Shown here in pieces: positions 53,808-62,941 of a DNA stretch of 64,000 bases. A program made the position numbers and the translations under genes. How positions within the stretch are numbered: the first letter of the stretch is position 1; every line of letters begins with the position of its first letter. The DNA lies in contig AP017424.1 in assembly GCA_002355495.1 (NCBI GenBank), positions 1,736,001 through 1,800,000 on the forward strand. Direction: 5' to 3'. The notes below the pieces were generated by a model. It was not told where the DNA came from. It was given only the letters and a program-made list of their open reading frames with translations, and searched no databases. Source of the DNA: Streptomyces laurentii. GTDB taxonomy: Bacteria > Actinomycetota > Actinomycetes > Streptomycetales > Streptomycetaceae.

Positions 53808-54832
53808 GTGACAACGAACCCGGACAAGCCGGACGGTGCCGCCGCCGTCGTCGCGGACGGATACGGGCTGAAGGGCCCGCGCGGCTGGGTGTTCCGCGGC
53901 ATCACCTTCGAGGCGGCGCCCGGCAGTCTCGTCGCGATCGAGGGCCCGTCCGGCTCCGGCCGCACCTGCCTGCTCCTCGCGCTCTCCGGCCGGATGAAGC
54001 CCACGGAGGGCCACGCCGAGGTCGCCGGGCTGCGACTGCCGCGCAAGATGGCGGCCGTCCGCCGGATCAGCGCGCTCGGCCCGGTGCCGGGCGTCAGCGA
54101 CCTGGACCCGGCCCTCACCGTCGCCGAGCACCTGCGCGAACGGGCCCTGCTCCAGCGCCGGTTCGACGGCTCCCTGAAGATGCTGCTGCGTTCGCCCGCC
54201 GAGCGCCGCGCCGCCGCCCGGGCCCGGATCGACACCGCCCTGGCCGCCGCCGGGCTCGACCTGGGCACGCTGGAGAAGGGCGAACGCACGTCCGTGCGGG
54301 ATCTGGAACGCCTGGAGGCGCTGCGGCTGTCCGTCGCCCTCGCCCTCATCGGCCGGCCCCGGCTGCTCGCGGTCGACGACACCGATCTCAAGCTCTCGGA
54401 CGCCGACCGCGCCGAGGCCTGGGAACTGCTGCGGTCCGTGGCCGCGTCCGGCATCACCGTGCTCGCCGTGTGCAGCGAGGCCCCGAAGGACGCCCTGCGG
54501 ATCTCCCCCACCGCCACGGCCACCGCCACCCCGGCCCCCGCCGCCCCCGTCTCGCGCGCCAAGCACGCCCGGCCCGAGCCGGCGGCCGGACCCGCCGCCG
54601 CCACCTCCGGAACGGCCAAGGCCGCCAAGGACATCAAGGCCGTCCCGGTCACTCCGGTCACTCCGGTCACTCCGGTCACCAAGCTCACCAAGACCACCAA
54701 GGTCGCCGAGGCCCCGCGCCCGCCGAGCCGGCCACGCCCCCCACCGCCGAGGGCGACGCCGCCGCCGAGACCACCACCACGACGACCGAGAAGAGGGACG
54801 CCGATGCGCTCGCCGAGGCTTGCCGCGCTTGA
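53808..54832 (+). pseudogene. ABC-type ATPase gene with an apparent -1 frameshift near its end
   Basis: From GTG 53808 (AGGGGG before it) a protein with an ABC-like core: Walker A as EGPSGSGRTCLLLALSG (GSGRT, Arg where Lys is normal), a region GPVPGVSDLDPALTV, Walker B-like RLLAVDDTD. The signature is not canonical, so it may bind nucleotide weakly. After VAEAP at 54711 the frame changes: with one more C in 54712-54715 it continues APAEPATPPTAEGDAAAE to a TGA at 54832, with good codons, total 341 residues. Without it the frame runs straight into YhgE, making a false fusion. Confidence 0.85.
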
Positions 54833-56942
54833 GCTGAAGCGGTTCGGCAGGGGAAAGCTTCCGCGGGCCGCGCTCGTCGCGATCCTGCTGCTGCCGCTGC
54901 TGTACGGCGCGCTGTACCTGTGGTCGTTCTGGGACCCGTACAGCAGGCTCGACAAACTCCCCGTCGCCCTCGTCAACGAGGACAAGGGCGCCACCGCCGC
55001 CGGCCAGAAGATCACCGCGGGCGCCGACATCACCGAGAACCTGCGCGACAGCGGCATCTTCGAGTGGCACGAGGTGAGCGACGAGGAGGCCCGCAAGGGC
55101 GTCGAGGACGGTACGTACTACCTGTCCCTCACCATGCCCGCCGACTTCAGCGAGCGGATCGCCTCCAGCTCCGGCGACTCCCCCGAGACCGGCGCGCTGC
55201 AGGTGCGGACGAACGACGCCAACAACTACATCGTCGGTTCGATCTCCCGCTCGGTCTTCGCCGAGGTGCGCAGCGCCGCCTCCACCAAGTCCTCGCGGAC
55301 CTTCCTCGACAAGATCTTCATCTCCTTCTCAGACCTGCACGACGCCACCGCCGAGGCGGCCAAGGGCGCCGGTGACCTCAAGGAGGGCGTCGACAAGGCG
55401 AAGGCCGGGTCCAAGAACCTGGCCGACGGCCTGAAGAACGCCAAGAAGGGCAGCGGCGACCTGGCCGTCGGCATCACCAAGCTCGACAAGGGCGCCATGG
55501 ACCTCAAGACCGGCTCCCGCCAGGTCGCGAACGGCACCCAGAAGCTCGCCGACAAGGTCAACACCGAGGCCGGCAAGGTCCGTCCGTACCTCGCCGACAC
55601 CAAGGCGATCCGCGACTCGGCCAAGCTGGTCTCCGACTCGACGATCGCCGCCCGCAACAACCTGGCCGACCTGGTGCGTCGCGCCCCGACCACCCGCGCC
55701 GCCGCCCACCGGGCCGACACCGACCTGTCCGCGCTCTACCGCAAGCAGTGCCTCACCACGCCGCCCGCCGCCACCACGGCCACCGGCACGGACGAGGACC
55801 CGGTCAAGGCCGCCCCCGTCCTCGACGCCAAGGGGTGCGAGCTGCTCCGGAAGGCCACCGTCAGCTCCGGCGACGTCGTGATGATCGCCGACGACCTGAA
55901 CGAGCTGACCAAGGACCGCACCGGCGACCTGAAGGCCCTCGACGCGCAGCTCGCCAAGATGAAGAAGGACGCCGACGAACTGGCCCGGCGCGCCCCGCAG
56001 CTGACCCAGGACGTCGACGGCGCCGTCAAGAAGATCAACGAGCTGAACACGGGCGCCCACAAGGTCGCCGCCGGCGCGGACCGGCTGGCCGCCGGCCTCA
56101 CCGGCGCGCGCTCCGGCGCGACCAGCCTCGACACCGGCGTCGGCAAGCTCAACAAGGGCGCCGGCGACCTCGACGGCGGACTCTTCAAGCTGGCGGACGG
56201 CTCCGGCGAACTGGCCGCGGGTCTCGGCGACGGCGTGAAGAAGATCCCCGACTACGACAAGCAGCAGCGCGACCAGCGCACCGAGGTCATGGCCGACCCG
56301 GTCAAGCTCGCCTCCCAGTCGCTGCACAAGGCGCCCAACTACGGCACCGGCTTCGCCCCGTACTTCATCCCGCTCTCCCTCTGGGTCGGCGCGATGGTGG
56401 CGTACATGCTCATCCAGCCGCTCAACCGGCGCGCCCTCGCCGCGGGCGCCTCCGCCTGGCGGATCGCCCTCGCGGGCTGGCTGCCGGTGGCCACGCTCGG
56501 GGTGTTCCAGGTGGCCCTGCTGATGGGCGTCCTGCACTGGGGACTCGGCCTGGAGATGGCCAGGTCCGCCGGCACCGTCGGCTTCCTCTCCCTGGTGACC
56601 TGCTGCTTCGCCGCCCTCATCCAGTGGATGAACGCCCGCTTCGGCGCGGCGGGACGCATCCTGGTGCTCGCGGTGCTGATGCTCCAGCTCACCTCGGCGG
56701 GCGGCACCTACCCGGTGCAGACCAGCCCCGGCTTCTTCAACGCCCTCCACCCCTATCTGCCGATGACGTACGTCGTCGAGGCGCTGCGCCGGCTCATCAG
56801 CGGCGGCGGTCTCGGACCGGTCTGGCAGGCGTGCGCGGTGCTGACCGCGTTCACGGTGGGCGCGCTCGCGCTGACCGCCGTCTCGGCCCGCAAGAAGCAG
56901 GTCTGGACGCTGGACCGGCTGCACCCGGAGCTGTCGCTGTGA
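54804..56942 (+). CDS. YhgE/Pip-family ABC-2-like membrane protein
   Basis: A 712-residue protein starting MRSPRLAALELKRFGRGKLP, one helix (AALVAILLLPLLYGALYLWSF), then a very long outer part. The first piece is the YhgE domain (LDKLPVALVNEDKGATAAGQ, GTYYLSLTMPADFS). Next come coiled-coil repeats rich in Gly-Asp-Leu (KGAGDLKEGVDKAKAGSKNL, LNKGAGDLDGGLFKLADGSGEL) and finally about five helices ending TLDRLHPELSL. Relatives resemble phage-receptor and ESX/T7SS-associated proteins; transport of a lipid or peptide is inferred. ATG with AGAGGGA, starting inside the end of the ATPase gene (29-base overlap). Confidence 0.92.
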   Translation: MRSPRLAALELKRFGRGKLPRAALVAILLLPLLYGALYLWSFWDPYSRLDKLPVALVNEDKGATAAGQKITAGADITENLRDSGIFEWHEVSDEEARKGVEDGTYYLSLTMPADFSERIASSSGDSPETGALQVRTNDANNYIVGSISRSVFAEVRSAASTKSSRTFLDKIFISFSDLHDATAEAAKGAGDLKEGVDKAKAGSKNLADGLKNAKKGSGDLAVGITKLDKGAMDLKTGSRQVANGTQKLADKVNTEAGKVRPYLADTKAIRDSAKLVSDSTIAARNNLADLVRRAPTTRAAAHRADTDLSALYRKQCLTTPPAATTATGTDEDPVKAAPVLDAKGCELLRKATVSSGDVVMIADDLNELTKDRTGDLKALDAQLAKMKKDADELARRAPQLTQDVDGAVKKINELNTGAHKVAAGADRLAAGLTGARSGATSLDTGVGKLNKGAGDLDGGLFKLADGSGELAAGLGDGVKKIPDYDKQQRDQRTEVMADPVKLASQSLHKAPNYGTGFAPYFIPLSLWVGAMVAYMLIQPLNRRALAAGASAWRIALAGWLPVATLGVFQVALLMGVLHWGLGLEMARSAGTVGFLSLVTCCFAALIQWMNARFGAAGRILVLAVLMLQLTSAGGTYPVQTSPGFFNALHPYLPMTYVVEALRRLISGGGLGPVWQACAVLTAFTVGALALTAVSARKKQVWTLDRLHPELSL

Positions 56943-57007
56943 CCTCTGACGCAGCGGCGAAAGCCCGCCCCGGCCACCGATCCGACAGACCTGTGAGAAT
57001 GCGCGCC

Positions 57008-57616
57008 ATGGACAGCAGCAGCACCCGTCGCCAGGCCACCCGGTCGAAGCTCTACGAAGCCGCCGTCACGCTCATAGCGGAGCAGGGCTTCTCGGCGACC
57101 ACGGTCGACGAGATCGCCGAACGGGCGGGCGTCGCCAAGGGCACCGTCTACTACAACTTCAAGAGCAAGACCGAACTCTTCGAGGAGCTGCTGCGGCACG
57201 GCGTCTCCCTCCTCGCCGCCTCCCTGCGGACGGCGGCCGAGGAGACCGCCGGACGCGGCGGCACCCGGGTCGAGGCGCTGGACGCGATGATCCGGGCCGG
57301 CCTGGTCTTCATCGAGCGGTATCCGGCCTTCACCCAGCTGTACGTGGCGGAGCTCTGGCGCACCGGACGCGCCTGGAACTCGACGCTCCTGGTGGTACGT
57401 CAGGAGGCCGTCGCGGTCGTCGAGGACGTGCTGCGCGAGGGCGTGGCGGCCGACGAGCTGAACGAGGAGATCGACGTGCCGCTCACCGCGTCCGCCCTGG
57501 TGGGCATGGTGCTGGTGGCCGCGCTCGACTGGCAGGCGTTCCAGAGCGGGCGGTCCCTGGACGATGTCCACGCGGCGCTGTCGCGGCTGCTGCACGGGCG
57601 GGTCGGCGGCCGCTGA
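57008..57616 (+). CDS. TetR-family transcriptional regulator
   Basis: A 202-residue repressor. The helix-turn-helix is TRSKLYEAAVTLIAEQGFSA, then TVDEIAERAGVAKGTVYYNFKSKTELF, a classical TetR N-terminus. The C-terminal ligand domain is unclassified. It follows YhgE by 65 bases and should control this operon through the ACTGACTGGTCAGT site at 53771. ATG 57008 chosen; an in-frame GTG that overlaps the YhgE stop (56939) is possible, but the codons between (AGA, CGA, TCT, AAA) are not coding-like. Confidence 0.93.
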   Translation: MDSSSTRRQATRSKLYEAAVTLIAEQGFSATTVDEIAERAGVAKGTVYYNFKSKTELFEELLRHGVSLLAASLRTAAEETAGRGGTRVEALDAMIRAGLVFIERYPAFTQLYVAELWRTGRAWNSTLLVVRQEAVAVVEDVLREGVAADELNEEIDVPLTASALVGMVLVAALDWQAFQSGRSLDDVHAALSRLLHGRVGGR

Positions 57617-57671
57617 GCCCTCGCCCCCGTACCGCCTTACAGCCGCTGTACGGCCGGGCATATGACAAAAG

Positions 57672-57726
57672 AGAGCGCCGGTCCGGTGCGGCTCGTTCCC
57701 CGCGAGCCTCGCCGGACCGGCGCTCT
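57672..57726 (+). terminator. Strong terminator after the TetR gene
   Basis: AGAGCGCCGGTCCGG (57672-57686) pairs with CCGGACCGGCGCTCT (57712-57726), extended by CGGCTCG/CGAGCC inside, and is followed by TTT. One of the best in the window. Confidence 0.9.
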
Positions 57727-57805
57727 TTGACGTACCCCCGTACCCCGTATCCCGTTCCCCGTTTTCCCTGCTTCCCCCGTTTTCCCCGTTTCCCCGTACC
57801 GGCAG
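57727..57805. repeat. Degenerate C/T-rich repeat track
   Basis: The plus strand carries repeats of CCCCGT with short T-runs (GTACCCCGTATCCCG, GTTTTCCC, GTTTTCCCCGTTTCCCCG). It lies between the TetR terminator and the DUF4126 promoter. No gene or clear site is seen; slippage may have enlarged it. Confidence 0.55.
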
Positions 57806-57948
57806 GCGCGCGGCCCCGTTCCGCCGCCCCGTGCCGGCGGTACCGGAGCCGCGCCCCTTCCGTGCCCTCCACTCTTCCGTCCCCACAGGTCACGGCCCAT
57901 CCGCGCAGCTACTCATCTCGTCACCTAGGTACCCCTACTCATACTGGT

Positions 57949-57954
57949 TACGAT
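57949..57954 (+). promoter_or_regulatory. -10 box for a probably leaderless DUF4126 mRNA
   Basis: TACGAT fits TANNNT and ends 7 bases before the GTG at 57962, so the transcript would begin at or very near the start codon. No ribosome site is present, which agrees. Confidence 0.5.
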
Positions 57955-57961
57955 TCCGGGC

Positions 57962-58612
57962 GTGTCCGTACTTCCTCTGGTCTTCACAAGCGGCTGGGCG
58001 AGCGGGATCAACGCGTACGCGGTGGTCCTGCTCCTCGGCCTCCTCGGCGCCACCGGCCTCGCCGACGACGTGCCCGGCGCGCTGCAACGGCCCGATGTCC
58101 TGATCGTCGCCGGGGTGCTGTTCCTGTGCGAGGTCGTCGCGGACAAGATCCCGTACGTCGACTCCGTCTGGGACTCCGTCCACACCGTGATCCGGCCGGT
58201 CAGCGGCGCGGTCGTGGCCGCGCTGCTCGCCGGGCAGTCCGGTTCGCTGCCGGAGGTCGCGGCGGGCGCGGTCGGCGGCGGTACGGCGCTGCTCAGCCAT
58301 CTCGTCAAGGCCGGCACCCGGATGGCGATCAACAGTTCGCCGGAGCCGTTCTCCAACATCGTGGTGTCCGTCCTGGAGGACCTGGGGGTGGCGGGTCTCG
58401 TCACCTTCGCGATCTTCCATCCGGTGGCGGCGTCCCTGATCGCGGGCACGTTCCTGGTCCTCGGCCTGGTGGTGCTCGCCTTCCTCGCCCACCGCATCCG
58501 CCGCTTCTGGCGGCGCCGGGCCCAGCGCCGCGAGGAGAAACGGCTCGCCAGGGCCGCCGCCGCGGCGCCCGGCGCCCCACCGCCGCCTCCCCCGACCCCG
58601 TACCTGGACTGA
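57962..58612 (+). CDS. DUF4126 family membrane protein
   Basis: A 216-residue protein with about five hydrophobic stretches, from SGINAYAVVLLLGLLGATGL through FFLCEVVADKIPYVDSVWDS-like text (VLFLCEVVADKIPYVD), SGAVVAALLAGQSG, and VAGLVTFAIFHPVAAS. ADKIPYVDS-W is the mark of DUF4126. It ends in a basic and polyproline tail. Function is unknown. GTG start, no ribosome site (see the -10 box at 57949). The oxidoreductase gene begins 46 bases later. Confidence 0.88.
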   Translation: MSVLPLVFTSGWASGINAYAVVLLLGLLGATGLADDVPGALQRPDVLIVAGVLFLCEVVADKIPYVDSVWDSVHTVIRPVSGAVVAALLAGQSGSLPEVAAGAVGGGTALLSHLVKAGTRMAINSSPEPFSNIVVSVLEDLGVAGLVTFAIFHPVAASLIAGTFLVLGLVVLAFLAHRIRRFWRRRAQRREEKRLARAAAAAPGAPPPPPPTPYLD

Positions 58613-58658
58613 GACCGCGCCCGACGGACGCGCGGCGGCTGCCGATAAAGTCCCGGAC

Positions 58659-60098
58659 ATGGCACGGATTGTGGTGATCGGCGCGGGTCTCGGCGCCATG
58701 GCGGCAGCCGCCCGGCTGGCGGTGGCGGGCCACCGCGTGACGGTGTACGAGAGCGGTGCGACGTACGGCGGCGGGGTGCGCCGCCTCACGCGCGACGGGT
58801 TCGGTTTCGACACCGGCCCCGGGCTGCTGCATCTGCCCGCCGTCTACCGCGACCTGTTCGTCAAGACCGGCAAGCAGCCCCTGGAGGAGTGCGTCACGCT
58901 CACCCAGGTCGACCCGGCGAGCCGGCACGTCTTCGCCGACGGCACCCGCGCCGACCTGCCGAACGCCTCGCGCGCCGGTACGGCCGCCGCCCTGGACGCG
59001 GCGCTCGGCGCGGGCGCCGGCGCGCGCTGGGGCGACTTCCTGGTCCGGGCCCGCGAGGCCTGGGACCGCACCCGGCGCCCGCTCCTGGAGGAGCCGCAGG
59101 CCGCCGACGTCACCCCGTTGAACCGCGACCCCTATCCGGCGCTCAAGGCCGGTCTGCTGCGCCGCCCCACGACCACGCTCGCCCAGGTCGCCGACCGCGA
59201 GCTGCGCGATCCTCGGCTGGTCGCGCTGCTCGGCTCGTACGCCTGGGGGTACGGCTTCGACCCGGCCGACGCGCCCGCCTCGGCGGCCGTCCTGCCGTAT
59301 CTGGAGCAGACCTTCGGCACCTGGTACGTGGACGGCGGCATCCGGGCGCTCGCGGACGCGGTGTACGAGCGGTGCGTGCAGCGGCGGGTGGAGTTCGTCT
59401 TCGACGCCGAGGTGACGGACGTCGTGGAGGAGGCCGGCCGGGCGACCGGGGTGCGCCTCGCGGACGGCCGGACCGTACCCGCGGACCACGTGGTCGCGGG
59501 CGCGCCCGTACCGGCGCTGTACCGGGAGGGGATCGTCGGCCCCGGACTCCCGGCGAGCCGGCCCGAGACCTGGCCGCGGCACCAGCCGGTGCGCACGGGC
59601 CGGGTGACGCTGTGTCTGGCGCTGCGCGGCGCCCGCGAGTCCGGGGCCGTCCACCGCACGGTGGTGCACGCCGCCGCGGCCCTGCCGACGGTGACGGTGC
59701 TGCGGCCCGGCGACCCGGCGCTGCGGCCGGACGACGCGCACGAGTCGGTGACGGTCACCGCGACGACGGAGATCCTGCCGTCCTGGACGGCGTTCGCCGA
59801 GCGGATGCTGACGCAGGCGGAGGCGGCTGTGCCGGACCTGCGCGACCGGCTGCTGTGGCAGGAGGTCCGCACCCCCGACGACACGCTGCTCGAAACGGGC
59901 GCGGCCGAGGTGCCCGGGCCCGCGCTCGCCGGGGACAAGGGCCGCTGGCTGCCCGCCGCGAACGTGTCGCCGCTGCCGGGGCTGTACTTCGCGGGCGGCT
60001 GGTCCCACCCGGGCGGCGGGCTCGCCCACGCCGGGATGTCGGGCGCCCTGGTCGCCGGTCTGATCGTGGAGGGCGCGGACTTCCGCGGCTCGCAGTGA
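58659..60098 (+). CDS. FAD-dependent oxidoreductase, phytoene-desaturase-like
   Basis: A 479-residue flavoprotein of the CrtI/amine-oxidase type. The N-terminal dinucleotide loop is VVIGAGLGAMAAAARLAVAG, with VTVYESGATYGGGVRRLTRDGFGFDTGPGLL as expected of CrtI. The C-terminal FAD signature is GLYFAGGWSHPGGGLAHAGMSG. No other carotenoid genes are near, so its substrate may not be a carotene; some relatives act on polyprenyls or lipids. ATG start. The next gene is 138 bases away. Confidence 0.9.
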   Translation: MARIVVIGAGLGAMAAAARLAVAGHRVTVYESGATYGGGVRRLTRDGFGFDTGPGLLHLPAVYRDLFVKTGKQPLEECVTLTQVDPASRHVFADGTRADLPNASRAGTAAALDAALGAGAGARWGDFLVRAREAWDRTRRPLLEEPQAADVTPLNRDPYPALKAGLLRRPTTTLAQVADRELRDPRLVALLGSYAWGYGFDPADAPASAAVLPYLEQTFGTWYVDGGIRALADAVYERCVQRRVEFVFDAEVTDVVEEAGRATGVRLADGRTVPADHVVAGAPVPALYREGIVGPGLPASRPETWPRHQPVRTGRVTLCLALRGARESGAVHRTVVHAAAALPTVTVLRPGDPALRPDDAHESVTVTATTEILPSWTAFAERMLTQAEAAVPDLRDRLLWQEVRTPDDTLLETGAAEVPGPALAGDKGRWLPAANVSPLPGLYFAGGWSHPGGGLAHAGMSGALVAGLIVEGADFRGSQ

Positions 60099-60236
60099 CG
60101 GTCCCCACCCTCACGGCTCCGTAGCAGGGTGGTGTCCGGGTGCGGGCGGCGGCCCGGTGCGCGATCGTGGCGGAGGAAAAGGCGGTTCCGCGACACGGGC
60201 GCGGGCCGTGAACCCGGACCGCAGGAGTGAACGACC

Positions 60237-60929
60237 ATGGCCGGACTGCTCTTCGTCATGACCGGATCCCCCTACTGGACGCTGAAGGACGGCACCCGGT
60301 ACCCCACCGGTTACTGGGCCGAGGAGTTCGCGGCGCCGTACCGGGCGCTCACCGAGGCCGGACACCGGGTCGTGGTGGCCACGCCCGGCGGGGTGGTCCC
60401 GAGCCTCGACCCGGCGAGCCTGCGCCCCGACATGGCGGGCGGTGCCGAGACCGCCCTGGAGCTGGAGGGCGTCATCCGGTCCGCCGAGGAACTCCGGCGG
60501 CCGATCCGGCTGTCCGAGGCCCGCCTGGAGGACTACGACGCCGTCTACTTCCCCGGCGGCCACGGTCCGATGGAGGACCTGTGGTGCGACGCCGACGCCG
60601 GCCGGCTGCTGACCGCGGCGCTCGCCTCCGGCAAGCCGCTCGCGGTGGTCTGCCACGCCCCCGCCGCGATGCTGGCCACCCGGGTGCGCGGGGTCTCCCC
60701 CTTCGCCGGCTACCGGGTCACCGCGTTCACCAACGACGAGGAGGACGCCGTCGGCCTGGCCGCCCGGGCCCGGTGGCTGCTGGAGGACGAACTGAAGGAA
60801 CTGGGGGTGCTGTTCGAGCGCGGCGAGATGTGGCAGCCGTACACCGTCGTCGACCGCAACCTCTACACCGGGCAGAATCCGGCCTCCTCCGCCGCCCTGG
60901 CCCAGGAGCTGATCAAGGCCCTGGCGTAG
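60237..60929 (+). CDS. DJ-1/PfpI (HSP31-like) class I glutamine-amidotransferase-fold protein
   Basis: A 230-residue protein. The nucleophile elbow AVVCHAPAAML has Cys139-His140. YWAEEFAAPYRAL (Glu29/30) supplies the conserved acid, and YFPGGHGPMEDL is the oxyanion strand. Such proteins are glyoxalase-type deglycases or chaperones; the TGYWAEEF pattern is HSP31/glyoxalase III-like. It should act on reactive aldehydes in the cytoplasm. ATG with AGGAG. It stands convergent with the membrane protein gene, only 27 bases apart. Confidence 0.9.
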   Translation: MAGLLFVMTGSPYWTLKDGTRYPTGYWAEEFAAPYRALTEAGHRVVVATPGGVVPSLDPASLRPDMAGGAETALELEGVIRSAEELRRPIRLSEARLEDYDAVYFPGGHGPMEDLWCDADAGRLLTAALASGKPLAVVCHAPAAMLATRVRGVSPFAGYRVTAFTNDEEDAVGLAARARWLLEDELKELGVLFERGEMWQPYTVVDRNLYTGQNPASSAALAQELIKALA

Positions 60930-60956
60930 CCGGCCGGGTCGGGTCTCGGGCCGCGC

Positions 60957-61775
60957 TCAGCGGTACTGCTGGTCGCCGCCGTTGACGTTGCCGTAGTGCC
61001 CGTAGCCGCCCTGCGGCTCCTGCGGCGGGTACGGGGGCTGCTGCGGCTCGGTGTCGCGCTGCTGCGGGACCCAGACGCCGCCGGGCGGGGTGTCGTAGCC
61101 GCCGTACGAGGCCGCGTACGGGTCGGCGTACGGCTGCTGGTAGCCGTCCTGCGGCTGGCCGCCGCCGATGTACGGGTCGGAGTAAGCCGCGTAGCTCTGC
61201 TGTTCGCCGCCAGTGCCGTAGTCGTACGCGGGCTGCTGCTGGCCGTATCCGGCGCCGATGTACGGGTCGGCGAAGGCCGCCGTCTGGTCGTGGGCCGGGG
61301 CCTGGGTGGTCGGGTGGCCGTACGAGCCGTCGTAGACGCCGTAGTTGCCGGTGTCCTCGGGCATCGGCTCCGTCGCGTACACCGCCGTCGCCGGTCCGGC
61401 GGCCGGGTCCGCACCGGCGTCGGCATGGGCGTGGGCGTCCTCGTAGGTGAGGTCGCTGACCTCCAGCGTCGGGTTCTGCCGGGCCTCGCCGCCCGCCTTG
61501 CGGCGGCGGCTGGCGCCCGGCCGGCCGCCGAGGGCCCAGCCGGTGGAGAAGCCGCTGCGGAAGGAGAGCGTCACCAGGATCTGGCCGGTGGCGAAGGCGA
61601 GGGCGCCGATGACGATCACGAACACGGAGGGCAGCAGCACGCCCAGGACCACGCCCAGGAAGCCGCCGAAGGCGAGCAGTCGCCAGCGCAGCCGCGCCTT
61701 GTACTGCAGCAGCACTTCACCGAGCAGCCAGAGCGCCACCACTCCGAACGCGATGTAGAGGACCGTCCACCCCAT
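60957..61775 (-). CDS. Membrane protein with long Tyr/Gln/Gly/Pro-rich tail
   Basis: A 272-residue protein. Three helices lie in the first 75 residues (WTVLYIAFGVVALWLLGEVLL, LLAFGGFLGVVLGVLLPSVFV, VIVIGALAFATGQILV). A basic patch (GASRRRKAGG) follows, then about 170 residues of low complexity, with repeats like DPYIGAGYGQQQ, DPYIGGGQPQD and DPYAASYGG. The tail is prion-like in make-up and probably disordered in the cytoplasm. Function unknown. ATG start. It lies 51 bases upstream of nothing on its strand but downstream of metF, possibly cotranscribed. Confidence 0.82.
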   Translation of the reverse strand: MGWTVLYIAFGVVALWLLGEVLLQYKARLRWRLLAFGGFLGVVLGVLLPSVFVIVIGALAFATGQILVTLSFRSGFSTGWALGGRPGASRRRKAGGEARQNPTLEVSDLTYEDAHAHADAGADPAAGPATAVYATEPMPEDTGNYGVYDGSYGHPTTQAPAHDQTAAFADPYIGAGYGQQQPAYDYGTGGEQQSYAAYSDPYIGGGQPQDGYQQPYADPYAASYGGYDTPPGGVWVPQQRDTEPQQPPYPPQEPQGGYGHYGNVNGGDQQYR

Positions 61776-61826
61776 GCCCGCCCCTCTCCTTCGGCCTCCG
61801 CCGCGGGTCAGGGCGGGTACGGCCGG

Positions 61827-62744
61827 TCAGGACTGCTGGTGCAGTCCGAGATTTTCGTAGATCTCGAGCGTCGCCACGGAGTTGTTGAGCGTGATGAAGT
61901 GCAGTCCGGGGACACCCTCGGAGAGCAGCCGCGCGCAGAACCCGGTCGCGAACTCGATCCCCAAGGAGCGTACAGCGGCCGGATCGTCCTTCACCGCGAG
62001 GATGCGGTCTTTCACGTCCGCCGGGAAGGCCGCGTTGCTCAGAACGGGCAGCCGCTCCAGGGTCTTCACGCTGATCACGGGCATGACTTCGGGGATGATC
62101 GGCGTGTCGCAGCCGGCCTTCTCCACGCTGTCGCGCAGGCGCAGATACGCCTCCGGATCGAAGAACATCTGGGTGATGGCGTAGTCCGCGCCGGCCCGGC
62201 ACTTGTCCACGAAGTGCCGGACGTCGGTGTCCCAGTCGGTGGAGCGCGGGTGCATCTCGGGGAAGGCGGCGACGCCGACGCAGAAGTCGCCCGACTCCTT
62301 GATCAGCCGGACCAGGTCGGCGGCGTAGTGGACGCCCTCGGGGTGGGCCACCCACTCGCCCAGCGGGTCGCCGGGCGGGTCGCCGCGGACGGCGAGCATG
62401 TTGCGGATGCCGACGTCGGCGTACCGGCCGAGGACGTTGCGCAGCTCGGCGACGGAATGGTCGACCGCGGTCAGATGGGCGACCGGGGTGAGCGTGGTGT
62501 CGGAGGCGATCTTCTGGGTGGCCTTGACGGTGCCGCCGCGCGTGGAGCCGCCGGCCCCGTACGTCACGGAGACGAAGCTCGGCGCGACCGCCTCGATGCG
62601 GCGCATGGCGTTCCAGAGGCTCTGCTCGCTCTTCTCGCTGCGCGGCGCGAAGAACTCGAACGAGTACGAGGTCCCGCCGGAGGCGAGGATGTCGCGGACC
62701 GTGCGTGCGCGGTCCGGACGGACGGAAGCGGTACCAAGGGCCAT
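61827..62744 (-). CDS. metF: Methylenetetrahydrofolate reductase
   Basis: A 305-residue FAD TIM-barrel enzyme that makes 5-methyl-THF for methionine synthesis. Marks are [43 protein letters not shown] [13 protein letters not shown], and [16 protein letters not shown] start. A TAACCT -10 box on the minus strand (62751-62756) ends 6 bases before the ATG, so the mRNA is probably leaderless. Confidence 0.96.
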   Translation of the reverse strand: MALGTASVRPDRARTVRDILASGGTSYSFEFFAPRSEKSEQSLWNAMRRIEAVAPSFVSVTYGAGGSTRGGTVKATQKIASDTTLTPVAHLTAVDHSVAELRNVLGRYADVGIRNMLAVRGDPPGDPLGEWVAHPEGVHYAADLVRLIKESGDFCVGVAAFPEMHPRSTDWDTDVRHFVDKCRAGADYAITQMFFDPEAYLRLRDSVEKAGCDTPIIPEVMPVISVKTLERLPVLSNAAFPADVKDRILAVKDDPAAVRSLGIEFATGFCARLLSEGVPGLHFITLNNSVATLEIYENLGLHQQS

Positions 62745-62782
62745 ACGGGCAGGTTAGACGGGGCCCGGTGCGGAGCGGGACC

Positions 62783-62801
62783 GTGTCCGCTTTGTGGACA
62801 C
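62783..62801. promoter_or_regulatory. Operator-like inverted repeat upstream of metF
   Basis: GTGTCC (62783-62788) faces GGACAC (62796-62801) across 7 bases, about 30 bases before the metF -10 box. It may bind a regulator of methionine genes; this is inference. The rest of the 303-base gap to thiE shows only a hairpin at 62942. Confidence 0.35.
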
Positions 62802-62941
62802 CCGCGGGACACCTGCCGGGCACGCGGCGAGGGGCGGGGTTCGGGTCCTGTTCGGGTCCCGTTCGGGCGCGCGCGGTTCAGGGTCGGGGCTTGGGAGGGA
62901 CGCCCCGCGCACGCCGCCACGAGGCCGATCGGTGAGGCCGG

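Noticed and set aside
53808..56942. A true ATPase-YhgE fusion protein
   Set aside because: Codon use in the linker and the overlapping stop and start support two genes and one missing C.
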